A stretch of DNA of 64,000 bases from Metabacillus niabensis (GCF_020524345.1 NZ_JAIVLH010000015.1:1-64000), one strand, 5' to 3'; positions 42,301-52,330 are shown, numbered from the stretch's first letter. Notes: a model not told the origin generated them from the sequence alone. Numbers and translations: made by a program.

Positions 42301-44422
42301 GCTACAAGAAGAGAATACATTTATTTTTCATAGAAGTAAAGTCATGAGTGATGTGAGCTTTGAGGTTCAGCTAGATCAACTTGGTAAAGTACCGTTGACC
42401 TTTACCGGGGTGGATGTTGAAGAGAAATTAGATTCTTCAGGATCCTATATGAAATATACCTATAGCTACAGGTATGAAGGTAAGGTTGATCTCTCATTTA
42501 TTATTCACAGCTATGAGTCCTTTCTTCATGCATATCTAGATGTGTCTGTTCATAGTGAACGATTGTTTGGGAAGAATGATTGTTTAAGTGGTGAAAATGG
42601 TGTCATCGTTAAGATAAAGGATATAGGTGAAGTGAACGGTTTGTTTGCGGCTTACCGTCATAAAGATTGGTGGACACGCCCGCATTTTAATAACGACGTT
42701 ACGACGCTTCCGCCAAGAACACAATCTTTATTATGGAACAATCAACAAGATTATTATTACTTACTTCCTGTTGTCGGTTCTGTTTTTAAAACAGATATTG
42801 CAGGAGGGGAACAAGGCCTTCAATTGTTGGTTTCTTCTTTTGATGGCGGACGAACGAAATGTGAAACACCTGTTTTTGTATTAGGTAAAGGTGAGAATCC
42901 ATTTAAGCTTGCAAAGCTTACAACCAAACGATTAATAGAAATAAATGGAGGTACACGCCCGATAGAGGAAAAACAATATCCTGAACGTTTAGATTATCTG
43001 GGCTGGTGCAGCTGGGATGCTTTTTATCAACAGGTGAATGAAAAGGGTATCTTAGATAAAGCAGAAGAATTTAGAAAAAAACAGCTTCCTGTAAAATGGA
43101 TGATGATTGATGATGGTTGGTCACAAATGAAAGAGGAACGATTAGATGGCTTTGAACCTGATAAGGAGAAATTCCCAAATGGGTTTAAGTCTCTTACCAA
43201 TAAATTGAAGAATGACTATTCCGTAGATTCAGTCGGCGTTTGGCATACACTTGCCGGATATTGGGGCGGAATTCATCTAGATAGTTCATTGGCAAATGAT
43301 AAGGCGCCCTATCTATTCAAGACAAATAGTAATAAGTTGATTCCTTATCCTGAAAAGGGAAAAGGGTTTGCGTTTTGGGATGCCTGGCATTCATATTTAC
43401 AGCAACAAGGAATTGACTTTGTCAAAGTCGATGGGCAAAGTGCGATCAACAACTTCTTAATGGGACAAATGTCAATAGGAGAAGCTTCGATAGAAACACA
43501 TAAGGCGTTGGAAGCATCTGTAGGAGTTCATTTTAATCATTGTGTGATCAATTGTATGGGAATGGCATCTGAGAATATATGGAATCGTCCGATTTCTTCT
43601 GTGGCTAGAAGCAGTGATGACTTTGTTCCAGAAGATGAAAACGGATTCGCGGAACATGCCTTACAAAATGTATATAATTCTTTTTATCAGGGCGAAGTTT
43701 ACTGGGGAGATTGGGATATGTTCTGGACAGTTCACAAAGATGCAAACCGCCATGCATTACTGAGAGCACTTAGTGGAGGTCCAATTTATACTAGTGATCG
43801 TGTAGATGAAACAGATGCTTCTGTATTATGGCCGCTCATTTTAAATGACGGACGTATTTTGCGCTGTGATCAACCGGGCCGGCCAACAATCGATACATTG
43901 ATGATCAACCCGGTAGAAGAGCTGAAGCCATTGAAGTTTTGGAATACTAGTAATGGTATTGGTTTACTAGGTGTTTATAATCTTTCACAAAGTGTTGTTA
44001 AAGGGACTGTCTCTCCTGCAAATATAGAGGGACTTGGTGCTAAAGAATATTTTGTTTATGATTATTTCAATCAAAAAATAACTGTACTAGATGATGATGA
44101 AACAATCGAATTCACTCAAGAAAGAAATGACTATTCCTTCTATTTCATTATTCCAAAGGATCATGTGATCAAACCTTTAGGTTTACTAGAAAAATATATT
44201 GCTCCTGCTACTTTTGCAACGCAGTATTCGACTGAAGATAAAGTAGTGGTTTCCTTGGAAGAAGCAGGTGAGTTTAGTTTCCTTGCTGAATCAGGGGTTA
44301 ATCAAGTAAAGGTGAACGGAGAAGAAGTATCTGTTAAGCGTCTGAACAAAGAAGAGCCTATTTATGTTGTGGATTGCTCCTCCGTTACGAACGGAAAAAT
44401 TACAATTGAAATCCAAGGATAA
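42293..44422 (+). CDS. Sip1/raffinose-synthase-like GH36 alpha-galactosidase
   Basis: ATG after AAAGGAGG within the end of the amidohydrolase gene. The 709-residue protein follows the Sip1 family: FAAYRHKDWWTRPHF, LGWCSWDAFYQQV, MMIDDGWSQM, then the nucleophile Asp in FVKVDGQS (about 380) and the acid/base Asp in RSSDDF (about 442), and GGPIYTSDRVD. A C-terminal beta domain ends at about 709. No signal peptide, so it acts in the cytoplasm on alpha-galactosides or related alpha-linked units of the imported glycan. Confidence 0.85.
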   Translation: MSKLQEENTFIFHRSKVMSDVSFEVQLDQLGKVPLTFTGVDVEEKLDSSGSYMKYTYSYRYEGKVDLSFIIHSYESFLHAYLDVSVHSERLFGKNDCLSGENGVIVKIKDIGEVNGLFAAYRHKDWWTRPHFNNDVTTLPPRTQSLLWNNQQDYYYLLPVVGSVFKTDIAGGEQGLQLLVSSFDGGRTKCETPVFVLGKGENPFKLAKLTTKRLIEINGGTRPIEEKQYPERLDYLGWCSWDAFYQQVNEKGILDKAEEFRKKQLPVKWMMIDDGWSQMKEERLDGFEPDKEKFPNGFKSLTNKLKNDYSVDSVGVWHTLAGYWGGIHLDSSLANDKAPYLFKTNSNKLIPYPEKGKGFAFWDAWHSYLQQQGIDFVKVDGQSAINNFLMGQMSIGEASIETHKALEASVGVHFNHCVINCMGMASENIWNRPISSVARSSDDFVPEDENGFAEHALQNVYNSFYQGEVYWGDWDMFWTVHKDANRHALLRALSGGPIYTSDRVDETDASVLWPLILNDGRILRCDQPGRPTIDTLMINPVEELKPLKFWNTSNGIGLLGVYNLSQSVVKGTVSPANIEGLGAKEYFVYDYFNQKITVLDDDETIEFTQERNDYSFYFIIPKDHVIKPLGLLEKYIAPATFATQYSTEDKVVVSLEEAGEFSFLAESGVNQVKVNGEEVSVKRLNKEEPIYVVDCSSVTNGKITIEIQG

Positions 44423-44460
44423 CAATCAAATATAGTTTATGACAGCAGGGGGTGGCGAAA

Positions 44461-45090
44461 GTGGCTCAAGGATGGAAAAGTGTATTTGTACGGTTTACAG
44501 AGTGGTTTTCACGTTTAGCATATATAAACCTTTTATGGATCAGCTTTACCCTTTTGGGTCTTGTTGTATTTGGGTTTATACCTGCAACTGTGGCGATGTT
44601 TGCCGTTATGAGAAAATGGCAGAAAGGGACTTTAAACGAACCGGTGTTTCAATCCTTTTGGGGCTTTTACCGAAAGGAATTTGCAAAATCAAATTGTACC
44701 GGCTTTGTGTTAGTCATCATTGGGTATATCCTTTATGTTGATATTTTCATTCTCAATTTTGATGAATCATTATCGATGCAAATCGTAAAGTTGCTGCTTT
44801 ATATTTTAGCATTTGTTTACTTACTGATCCTTGCCTATTTCTTTCCTGTGTTTGTTCATTTTGATATGAAATGGTACCAGTATTTTAAATTGGTCACATT
44901 ACTAGTTTTTGCCGCACCCCTTCAAGCTGTTTTGATGCTTTTGATCGGATATGGGATGTTCTTTCTTTTGGCAAAAATGCCAATTCTCATGTTGTTCCTG
45001 TTAGGAAGTTTGATTAGTTATGTTTGGCTTCTCATTGCGCTGCCGACCTTTACTAGACTTGAGCAGCGGACATCTCCGAATGGAAAATAA
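44461..45090 (+). CDS. DUF624 (YesL-like) membrane protein
   Basis: GTG 44461 is eight bases after AGGGGG; GTG 44452 overlaps it. The ~209-residue protein has about five membrane helices and the DUF624 N-terminal pattern (WFSRLAYINLLWISFTLLGL, PATVAMFAVMRKW). DUF624 proteins such as YesL accompany CUT1 sugar importers in Bacillus; their role is unsettled. Its presence supports that this is a polysaccharide-derived sugar locus. Confidence 0.85.
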   Translation: MAQGWKSVFVRFTEWFSRLAYINLLWISFTLLGLVVFGFIPATVAMFAVMRKWQKGTLNEPVFQSFWGFYRKEFAKSNCTGFVLVIIGYILYVDIFILNFDESLSMQIVKLLLYILAFVYLLILAYFFPVFVHFDMKWYQYFKLVTLLVFAAPLQAVLMLLIGYGMFFLLAKMPILMLFLLGSLISYVWLLIALPTFTRLEQRTSPNGK

Positions 45091-45114
45091 GTGTTGAGAG
45101 GAAGGTTTGACATA

Positions 45115-46578
45115 ATGAAACAGCAAATACAGCAGCCAAATATCGTCATGATCATGGCTGACCAGATGGCTTTCGATGTGATTGGCGCCTTAGGGCATCC
45201 AACTGTAAAAACCCCGAATATTGACCGTCTTGTTCAAAGCGGTGTTACATTTGAGAATGCCTACTGCAATTCACCGATATGTGCTCCTTCAAGGGCTTCC
45301 TTTGTATCAGGTAAATTCATCAGCAACATTGGAGTGTATGACAATGGATCAGAGCTATCCTCAGACACTCCAACTTTTTTGCATCACTTAAGACGTGCAG
45401 GATATGAGACAGTCTTGTCAGGAAAAATGCATTTTGTCGGTCCTGATCAGCTGCATGGCTTTGAACATCGTCTGACAAAGGATATTCATACGGCAGCGTT
45501 TGACCTTACACCTGATTGGTCCAGGGGAGTTTACCCTAATCATGGAACCGGTGTGAAACGGCTCAAAAACCCCGGTGTCATGGAGATCAATAATAATTTA
45601 GACTATGATGAAAAAGTATTACACCGTACATTAGAACAAATTCGGACATTTAAACGGAAAAAAGAAGAAGAGAAAAGGCCGTTTTTTCTATGTTCGTCGT
45701 TTTTCCATCCGCATGATCCTTTTCATATTACTGAAGAATATTGGAATATGTATGAGGATTCATTCATCCCAATGCCTGACATTCCTTGTGAAAACCTCGA
45801 AAATATGCATCCGTTCAATCAATGGATTCAAACCCATCATGAAATAGACATTTGTGAACTTTCCGAGGAGGAAATGAAACGAAATAGGCGTGCTTATTAT
45901 GGAATGGTCACCTACTTTGATCAAAAGGTAGGACAAATTGTGAATGAATTAGAAAGATTAGATATGTTGGAGAACACGATCATCGTTGTGACGAGTGATC
46001 ATGGGGAAATGCTTGGTGAACATGGCATGTGGTTTAAGCGAACCTTTTATGATCATGCTACAAAAGTTCCATTAATTTTTTCTTTTCCAAAGCGTTTTCC
46101 TGCTGGGAAGAAGGTTAGAGAAGTCGTCTCTCTTGTTGATCTTGCCCCAACCTTTATGGCATTAGGTGCTGTACCTGATCGAGAAAAGTGGTTCGGTGAA
46201 CTGGATGGAGATAATCTTGAAGCCTTACTAATCGGAGAAGACGCAAACTGGAAAGATGAAGTGATTTGTGAATATTATGGCGAAGGTCCGATTCAACCGT
46301 TAATCATGTTACGATCTGGTGCTTATAAATTTGTGTATGTTCATGAAGAAAAACCATTATTATTTGACCTTGAAAACGATCCACAGGAATGCACCAATTT
46401 GGCTGATTCTCCTGAACATCAAGATATTTTGAGAGAATATAATGTGAGAGTGACCTCTCAGTTTGATATGGCTCAACTGAAGAGTGACATTATGAGAAGT
46501 CAGCAACAAAGACTGTTAGTTACTCATTCTTTATCAATAGGTCGAAAGAGTAGTTGGGATCATAAGCCAAATAATTAA
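45115..46578 (+). CDS. Type I sulfatase
   Basis: ATG 45115, with GAGAGGAAGG upstream; the frame opens 24 bases earlier at a TTG without a site. The ~487-residue protein has the calcium-binding MADQM (15-16), and CAPSR at 56-60, the motif in which Cys is converted to formylglycine. Further signatures are SGKMHFVG, HPHDPF and TSDHGEMLGEHGMW. No signal peptide, so it desulfates intracellular sugar sulfates. No formylglycine-generating enzyme is encoded in the window. Adjacent GH20 suggests sulfated HexNAc. Confidence 0.9.
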   Translation: MKQQIQQPNIVMIMADQMAFDVIGALGHPTVKTPNIDRLVQSGVTFENAYCNSPICAPSRASFVSGKFISNIGVYDNGSELSSDTPTFLHHLRRAGYETVLSGKMHFVGPDQLHGFEHRLTKDIHTAAFDLTPDWSRGVYPNHGTGVKRLKNPGVMEINNNLDYDEKVLHRTLEQIRTFKRKKEEEKRPFFLCSSFFHPHDPFHITEEYWNMYEDSFIPMPDIPCENLENMHPFNQWIQTHHEIDICELSEEEMKRNRRAYYGMVTYFDQKVGQIVNELERLDMLENTIIVVTSDHGEMLGEHGMWFKRTFYDHATKVPLIFSFPKRFPAGKKVREVVSLVDLAPTFMALGAVPDREKWFGELDGDNLEALLIGEDANWKDEVICEYYGEGPIQPLIMLRSGAYKFVYVHEEKPLLFDLENDPQECTNLADSPEHQDILREYNVRVTSQFDMAQLKSDIMRSQQQRLLVTHSLSIGRKSSWDHKPNN

Positions 46579-46654
46579 TCTATTAGAGTAGTAGAACAAC
46601 AGATAATAAGTCCTTAGATTATTTTTGATTAGAGAAAAAAGGAGGACATTTAGG

Positions 46655-48535
46655 ATGAATATACATGTGAAAGGAAGTTTACCTGAGCTTGAAAACGGAC
46701 TTTCAATCATTTGTGAAGAACTGAAAATCACCCAAAGTTCAACGGGTTTTCCTATCCAAATAGAGCAAAGAGTTGGTCCGCTTGAGGTTAGTTGTACAAG
46801 TAAAGGTGGGATTCTTCGGTATGAGAAACAAATTCACTTTTTCCGTGCTTTTGGATTAATCATTGAACAGCTTACTGAGCAAAAAGAGTTTCACATTGTA
46901 GAGGAGCCTCAATTTGAGACAAACGGCATTATGATCGATGCCTCCCGAAACGGTGTGATGACTGTGGATGCCATTAAATTATTTTTGCGCAAAATGGCAC
47001 TAATGGGTCTGGATGTTGTGATGATGTACACAGAAGATACATTTGAAATGGAGAAATACCCATACTTCGGCTATATGCGCGGTCGGTACAGTGAAGCGGA
47101 GTTAAGGGAATGCGATCAGTATGCGGCTAATTTTGGAATTGAAATGATACCATGTATTCAAACATTGGCCCATTTAACGGAAGCGTTAAAATGGAATTAT
47201 GCCGGGGAAATAAGAGATACAGAAGATATCCTTCTTGTTGGGGAAGAGAAAACGTATCAATTTATTGAGGAAATGATTAAGACAGCCAGTCGACCGTTTA
47301 GAACAAACCGTATTCACATAGGAATGGATGAGGCACATCGACTTGGTTTGGGGACTTATTTACAGAAAAATGGATATTGTGATCGGTTTTCTATCATGAA
47401 TGAACACCTGCAGAAGGTTGTTTCGATTACTGAAAAATATCACTTAAAACCTATGATTTGGAGCGACATGTACTTTAGACTGGGCTCAAAAACCGGTAAT
47501 TACTATGATCTTAACACAGATATTCCAACTGGCGTGATTGATGGGATACCAAAAAATCTGCAATTAGTGTACTGGGATTACTACCATACAGTTCAGGACT
47601 TTTATGAAACATTTCTTGAAAAGCATAAAGCCTTGGGATCAATTCCGGTATTTGCCGGCGGCATTTGGACATGGAATGGGATTTCCCCAAACTATGGGAT
47701 CACCTTTGCAACAACAAATGCAGCTTTAGCTGCATGCAAGAATAAAGGTGTGAAAGAAGTGTTTGCCACGATGTGGGGGGACAATGGTGCAGAAACAAGT
47801 CCTTTAACAGGATTTCCTGGAATGCAATTATTTGCTGAGCACGGATATGCCAAGGAAGTGGATAGAAGCAAACTGGCTGACCGTTTTTCTTTCTGTGTGG
47901 GTGGGAATATTGATGACTTCTTAGCATTGACTGAATTTGATGAAACACCTGGAGTCACAAAAGGTAATTTGAAAGAATCACATCCATCAAAGTTTTTACT
48001 CTGGCAAGATCTATTAACTGGATTATATGATGAGAATATAAGAGGCCTTTCGATGAATGAACATTATGCAAAACTGGCCGACCAATTAACTAAAGCTAGG
48101 CAAAATCAACATGAGTGGGAATTGATGTTTTCCTATTATATACAGCTTGCAAAGGTTTTAAGTGTGAAAGCGGAGTTTGGTCTGAACTTGAAATGTGCAT
48201 ATGACGAGAAGAATAAATCAAGATTAGAAGATCTTCGTAACCAAGTTGAAGCACTACATAATATGGTCGATAATCTTCGAATCAAACACCGTGAACTATG
48301 GCTCTCTACGAATAAGCCATTCGGATGGGAAGTATTAGACATCCGCTATGGCGGTGTACTTGCCCGCCTAAACACAACTACAGATCGCTTAACCGATTAC
48401 TTAGAAGGAAAAATCCAAAGCATAGAAGAACTAGAAACAAAAAGACTATACCACGACGCCCCATGGATCATGCCAAAAGGAACACTAGGTCGAAACACCT
48501 ACCACCGAATCGCAACAGCCGGCTCATTCTTTTAG
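46655..48535 (+). CDS. GH20 beta-N-acetylhexosaminidase
   Basis: ATG 46655 follows AAAGGAGG; an ATG at 46625 has no site. The ~626-residue protein has the GH20 (alpha/beta)8 barrel: NGIMIDASRNGVMTVDAIK (about 90-110), the catalytic Asp-Glu pair in IHIGMDEAHRLG (about 228-229), MIWSDMYFR, and WGDNGAET. The C-terminal third is helical, with a coiled-coil-like segment (about 500-560). No signal peptide. It removes terminal beta-GlcNAc/GalNAc, presumably after the sulfatase. A REP-like element begins at the last base of its TAG stop. Confidence 0.87.
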   Translation: MNIHVKGSLPELENGLSIICEELKITQSSTGFPIQIEQRVGPLEVSCTSKGGILRYEKQIHFFRAFGLIIEQLTEQKEFHIVEEPQFETNGIMIDASRNGVMTVDAIKLFLRKMALMGLDVVMMYTEDTFEMEKYPYFGYMRGRYSEAELRECDQYAANFGIEMIPCIQTLAHLTEALKWNYAGEIRDTEDILLVGEEKTYQFIEEMIKTASRPFRTNRIHIGMDEAHRLGLGTYLQKNGYCDRFSIMNEHLQKVVSITEKYHLKPMIWSDMYFRLGSKTGNYYDLNTDIPTGVIDGIPKNLQLVYWDYYHTVQDFYETFLEKHKALGSIPVFAGGIWTWNGISPNYGITFATTNAALAACKNKGVKEVFATMWGDNGAETSPLTGFPGMQLFAEHGYAKEVDRSKLADRFSFCVGGNIDDFLALTEFDETPGVTKGNLKESHPSKFLLWQDLLTGLYDENIRGLSMNEHYAKLADQLTKARQNQHEWELMFSYYIQLAKVLSVKAEFGLNLKCAYDEKNKSRLEDLRNQVEALHNMVDNLRIKHRELWLSTNKPFGWEVLDIRYGGVLARLNTTTDRLTDYLEGKIQSIEELETKRLYHDAPWIMPKGTLGRNTYHRIATAGSFF

Positions 48536-48646
48536 GGACAAGGGGACAGGTCCCTTGTCCCGGTCTTTGTATAGAGGATATGGGTGAAATTGTAAATGTA
48601 CCTTCAATTAGTTGGATGGGGACGATGGACCTGTCCCTCCGTTCCA
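48535..48646. repeat. REPIN-like inverted pair between convergent genes
   Basis: Plus arm 48535-48561 (GGGACAAGGGGACAGGTCCC...) starts at the GH20 stop; inverted arm 48618-48646 ends 2 nt from the stop of the minus-strand adaptor gene. It fills the whole gap between two convergent genes. Confidence 0.88.
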
Positions 48647-48648
48647 CT

Positions 48649-49944
48649 TTACCTCTCCGCAACTCCAATGAGAAACGATTCCCACTTTTCTTTGGATGAA
48701 AGGTTTTTAAATGCGTTCTTTTTTAGGTATGTCGGCTGCATGGTTGTGGCAAACTTGCTTTTATTATGTGATTGATCTGATGTCATGACTACTTGTCCAA
48801 TTTCTGTTCCTTCCTTTATCTCCTGTAAATCTCCTGAGCGAAGTCCGGTTGTAACTTCTTTTCTATTCACCAGCCCATTTTTATCTAAGAAATAAAGAAA
48901 CGTTTTTTCACCATGCGGTTGCTTTACAATAGCCTTACTTGGAACTGCCGGAACTTTTAATGCTTGATCCAGTGTGACTTTTACGTCGGCTGTGGTACCG
49001 ATTGGAAGTGCCTCTGCTTGTTCTGACAGTAAGGCTTCATATGGATAGACATTCTTTTTATCTATCTCCGGTTCATTTTCAGGAAAAGAACTTATTTCAA
49101 ATATCGTTCCTTCTAGCTTTCCTTTTTCTCCTGAAACTGTCGCGTTAAAGGGCATATCAACCTTTACCTTTTTCAGTTGTTCCTCAGTTAAAGTGCCTTT
49201 GATGGATAATGAAGTGGAGGCAATCGTCACAACAGGGTTTCCGAGCTGATCGTTTACGTCTTTCACAATCCCGTCGCCTTCACTAATGATCATAGCGGAA
49301 TCACTTTTCTCGTTAATCAAACTAATTTGGGTTTCATAGTTGAAAATTTTATCTTCAAGCTTGCTTTTTTCAAGCTCCTGCTTATAGATTTCCTGTTCGA
49401 TTTGACTGATAATCACATCATTAGACGTAGACGTGTCATCCGTGTCGGGAATATCTTCCGTAAAACGAAAGTCATCTTCAAAGGCAAACACCGAATCGTA
49501 CTCGTATGCATAGCTGGTGTCAGAAGAAGAAATAGAAGCCTGATAGTCTAATAGCTTTGCGATGTATTCGTCAATACTGCTCAGCTCTCCTTCTGCCTGG
49601 CTAATATCACTCTCCAACGTATCTCTTACCTGATCAAGCTCAGGTGTTGCATATTCAATTAGCGGAGTACCGGCTGTTACTTCGTCGCCTTCCTTAACAA
49701 GAAAACGCAGGAACTCTTTATCTTTCTCATCAAAATAAACGTTATATTCCTCCTGTGGCATCAGAATTCCCTTTGTATCAAGTGTTTTAATGATATTGCG
49801 CTCCTGAACTCTTTTCCAATCATGGACATATACGGTGTGCTCTGCTTTACTATCTTTTTTCCAGATCAAATAGGCATTTAATGTAATAAAACTTATACAA
49901 AAAAAGATAAGCGAGAAAATAAACCATTTTTTCAACCAAACCAC
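48649..49944 (-). CDS. HlyD/YknX-like membrane fusion (adaptor) protein
   Basis: A 431-residue protein with one N-terminal membrane anchor (about 5-27), a biotinyl-lipoyl half domain (LVKEGDEVTAGTPLIEYATP), an insert rich in Asp/Ser between helices (about 150-185), the second half (GDGIVKDVNDQLGNPVVTIA), and a membrane-proximal beta domain. It fits adaptors of MacAB-type ABC exporters such as YknX. The partner ATPase and permease (YknY, YknZ) are not next to it; its 3' end abuts a REP-like pair. It overlaps the Yip1 gene by 13 nt. Confidence 0.82.
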   Translation of the reverse strand: MVWLKKWFIFSLIFFCISFITLNAYLIWKKDSKAEHTVYVHDWKRVQERNIIKTLDTKGILMPQEEYNVYFDEKDKEFLRFLVKEGDEVTAGTPLIEYATPELDQVRDTLESDISQAEGELSSIDEYIAKLLDYQASISSSDTSYAYEYDSVFAFEDDFRFTEDIPDTDDTSTSNDVIISQIEQEIYKQELEKSKLEDKIFNYETQISLINEKSDSAMIISEGDGIVKDVNDQLGNPVVTIASTSLSIKGTLTEEQLKKVKVDMPFNATVSGEKGKLEGTIFEISSFPENEPEIDKKNVYPYEALLSEQAEALPIGTTADVKVTLDQALKVPAVPSKAIVKQPHGEKTFLYFLDKNGLVNRKEVTTGLRSGDLQEIKEGTEIGQVVMTSDQSHNKSKFATTMQPTYLKKNAFKNLSSKEKWESFLIGVAER

Positions 49945-50609
49945 ATCCTTACTAATACAGGTACCTCAAGATACGCCATAAATGCGTGTAAGAGCCAGCT
50001 TAATATGTAAAACAGAACGATGATGAAAAGAGTCAATAAATTATGTTTTTCAGTAAGTCGTGATAAATAAACATAAAGAACAGAGATAGCTAAAATTTGA
50101 AAAAGGGTGATGGAACTAAAAAAGTGAACCCAATATTCGTGGTCGATCAATTGCTGAGCAATGACCCCTAGTGAGAAGGGATTGCTTGCCTGGCTTAAAT
50201 GATAAAACATAAGTACAGGATAGGTGACCGCCTTTTCAACTAAATGAATAGATAAAGCAAATAGTTGAACAATCAAAGCCTTTTTATAGGAAACATCAAG
50301 TACGATCCAATAAACAAAGGCTGGAAACCAAAGGAGTAGAGTCGTATAAAGTAAACTAGAAACTAGTTTTCCTAATAAAATAAATACCTTCCCAACCTCA
50401 AATTCCTCTCTGGAAAAGTCCATGATTGCTCCTGAGTATGTTTCAGTGCCGATGCCAAAATAAACACCAGCTGCAAATATAAGTAAACTGAATAGATAGA
50501 GAAGGAATATTCTCCAGCCAATGCCTCCTGCTGTCTCGGCCTTTTGCAGTTGATAAAGGCTTACCTGCGGACGGAAAATCCCTTTTATGATCGATGTTTC
50601 ATATATCAT
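49932..50609 (-). CDS. Yip1-family membrane protein (YknW-like)
   Basis: ATG at 50609 with AAGGAGAA upstream. The 225-residue protein has about five membrane helices. The N-terminal GIFRPQVSLYQLQKAE precedes the first helix, as in Yip1 proteins. In B. subtilis YknW assists assembly of the YknXYZ transporter that protects against the SdpC toxin. Gene order (yip1 then adaptor) is the same here, but the ABC components are absent from the neighbourhood. Confidence 0.72.
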   Translation of the reverse strand: MIYETSIIKGIFRPQVSLYQLQKAETAGGIGWRIFLLYLFSLLIFAAGVYFGIGTETYSGAIMDFSREEFEVGKVFILLGKLVSSLLYTTLLLWFPAFVYWIVLDVSYKKALIVQLFALSIHLVEKAVTYPVLMFYHLSQASNPFSLGVIAQQLIDHEYWVHFFSSITLFQILAISVLYVYLSRLTEKHNLLTLFIIVLFYILSWLLHAFMAYLEVPVLVRMWFG

Positions 50610-50911
50610 GATTAATTCTCCTTAAATAAAGTTACCCCTCTAGTCTATATGATCATGTAGAAGAATAACGTTGGAATTTGTCGATTTACATAATATTTTA
50701 ACGAATTTGGTGAATTTGGACTAACTTTGTAAAAAAGCACTTATGAATGATCTACTATTCACCTAAATTCAGGAATTGTAAAAATCTAATTGCAGTGTAA
50801 ATCCAATGTTAATTTACTGTGTGATTTTTAGATCTTTCGTATAAAAAAATAGTGTCCTTCTTATATATAACACTAGTATTTTTGAAATCCGCAAGAAAAA
50901 AGGGAGAGTTT
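50610..50911. other. Divergent intergenic region
   Basis: A 302-bp AT-rich gap between the Yip1 gene and the ligase-like gene. It probably holds both promoters, but no -35/-10 pair could be assigned with confidence and no repeat or small gene was seen. Confidence 0.4.
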
Positions 50912-52192
50912 ATGACAAATTTAAAGAGGGTTATAAACAAAGAATTTCTAAAAAGGCATCAACTTGAAATAGGGGTTCTATTTTGTTTTGTATTGCCTCC
51001 AGTGGGAATTTTATGGCTGATGTTTATCGGATGGATTCATTTGAAAAATACAGTTGATTTAAAGGTTCCATTCTATCTTAATACAACCACTTTCTTTTTT
51101 ATTTGCTTGGCATTAGCAACATTGGGGGCAACTTTTTCAGAAGATAAAGAAGGTTACATGCTGATTTTTGCGATGATTTTAGGGTATTTAGGGCTTTACT
51201 TATATATAAGAGAATGTGTAACAATGACTCTTATTCGGCGTTTTAAGTGGATCATGATTGTTGGTGGTGTGTTTTTGGTCGCGTCAGGGAGTGTATTGAA
51301 AAACGTTCAAGTAACAGACATGCTAATTGGAGGGTTGACTGGTACGATCTTCCTTGGTCCTTCACCTGATTCTGATGGCAGATTGTTTGGAACGGCATAT
51401 AACCCGAATTTTGCTAGTTTCCTGTTATTGCTTATTCTTTCTTTTTTGTTAGCAGAACAATTAAAAAGGCAGCAATGTAAACGGATCGTCATATGGAATT
51501 ATGTATTCGTGGCTATTATGATGTTTGGCATTTTTCAAACAGGTTCACGTGCGGGGATTGGTGTGATGTTTCTTGTACTGGTTATATTTATGTTAAGGTA
51601 TTCAGCAAAAATCGGAATGGTGGCTGCCGCCCTTTTCATTCTTTTCCATAAACAAATCCTTGATGTCATACCGAGGTTTGATGTACTTAATGAAGCAATT
51701 CTTGAAAGAAAAGAGATTTGGATGACGAGTATTAGAATTTGGGAGAAGTATCCTTTCTTTGGAACAACTCCATTAGGGTACCGTCATGCTTATGATCAAT
51801 TTACTCAACCGGAACCACATGCTCATAATATGGTTTTAGGTTTGTTTGCAGAGTATGGCACAATTGGTGGACTGGCTTTTCTATTACTTGTTATGACCTT
51901 AATGTTTAAGGTTTGTTGTATGTTATTTGTGCATGCGAAAAATAAGGAATTGCTCAATTTTTTTCTGTTATCACTTCCGGTTTTATTTTTCACAGGAATT
52001 TTTGATCATCCGCTTGTGTCACCGCAGACAGCCTTGTTGGCTGTTGTATTGGTCGCGTGTTTTGACCGGTATACAGGGAGTGTTCCTTTTTGGCAAAAAA
52101 CGGTGCTGTTTGTCAATTATAAGGTTGTGAGGATGATATATTTTGAGGGTCCGCGGATGATGAGATTGGAGAAACAGAGGGTGAAAGGTTAG
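50912..52192 (+). CDS. O-antigen ligase-family membrane protein
   Basis: ATG 50912 is near AGGGAGAG; the frame opens at 50852 without a site. The ~426-residue protein has about ten membrane helices and the Wzy_C pattern: FGTAYNPNFASFLLLLILSF, MMFGIFQTGSRAGIGVMFLV, an extracellular loop with GYRHAYDQFTQPEPHAHN, and a helix starting FAEYGTIGGLAF. Family members join or polymerise surface glycans at the outer face of the membrane. The gene stands alone, so the glycan substrate is unknown. Confidence 0.83.
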   Translation: MTNLKRVINKEFLKRHQLEIGVLFCFVLPPVGILWLMFIGWIHLKNTVDLKVPFYLNTTTFFFICLALATLGATFSEDKEGYMLIFAMILGYLGLYLYIRECVTMTLIRRFKWIMIVGGVFLVASGSVLKNVQVTDMLIGGLTGTIFLGPSPDSDGRLFGTAYNPNFASFLLLLILSFLLAEQLKRQQCKRIVIWNYVFVAIMMFGIFQTGSRAGIGVMFLVLVIFMLRYSAKIGMVAAALFILFHKQILDVIPRFDVLNEAILERKEIWMTSIRIWEKYPFFGTTPLGYRHAYDQFTQPEPHAHNMVLGLFAEYGTIGGLAFLLLVMTLMFKVCCMLFVHAKNKELLNFFLLSLPVLFFTGIFDHPLVSPQTALLAVVLVACFDRYTGSVPFWQKTVLFVNYKVVRMIYFEGPRMMRLEKQRVKG

Positions 52193-52264
52193 GGGGAGTG
52201 TGAGAGCCGTAAGATGCTTTTTACGGCTCTTTTAGTGTAGTGGAATCGGTTATACACGATAAGT

Positions 52265-52303
52265 GGGACAAGGAACCTGTCCCCGCGACCCACCCGCGAC
52301 CCA
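52265..52303 (-). repeat. REP-like palindromic element, inverted copy, single
   Basis: GGGACAAGGAACCTGTCCCC then GCGACCCA (52265-52292), with CCGCGACCCA repeated up to 52303. It is in a local GC-rich patch that extends to about 52345, near the stop of the minus-strand LacI gene. No plus partner. Confidence 0.75.
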
Positions 52304-52330
52304 CGGCGCACCCCGGAACCCGCGATCCGC

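Noticed and set aside
44439-44741. 100-codon plus-strand frame overlapping the DUF624 gene
   Set aside because: Different frame from a clear family match, Cys-rich random composition, no independent ribosome binding site.
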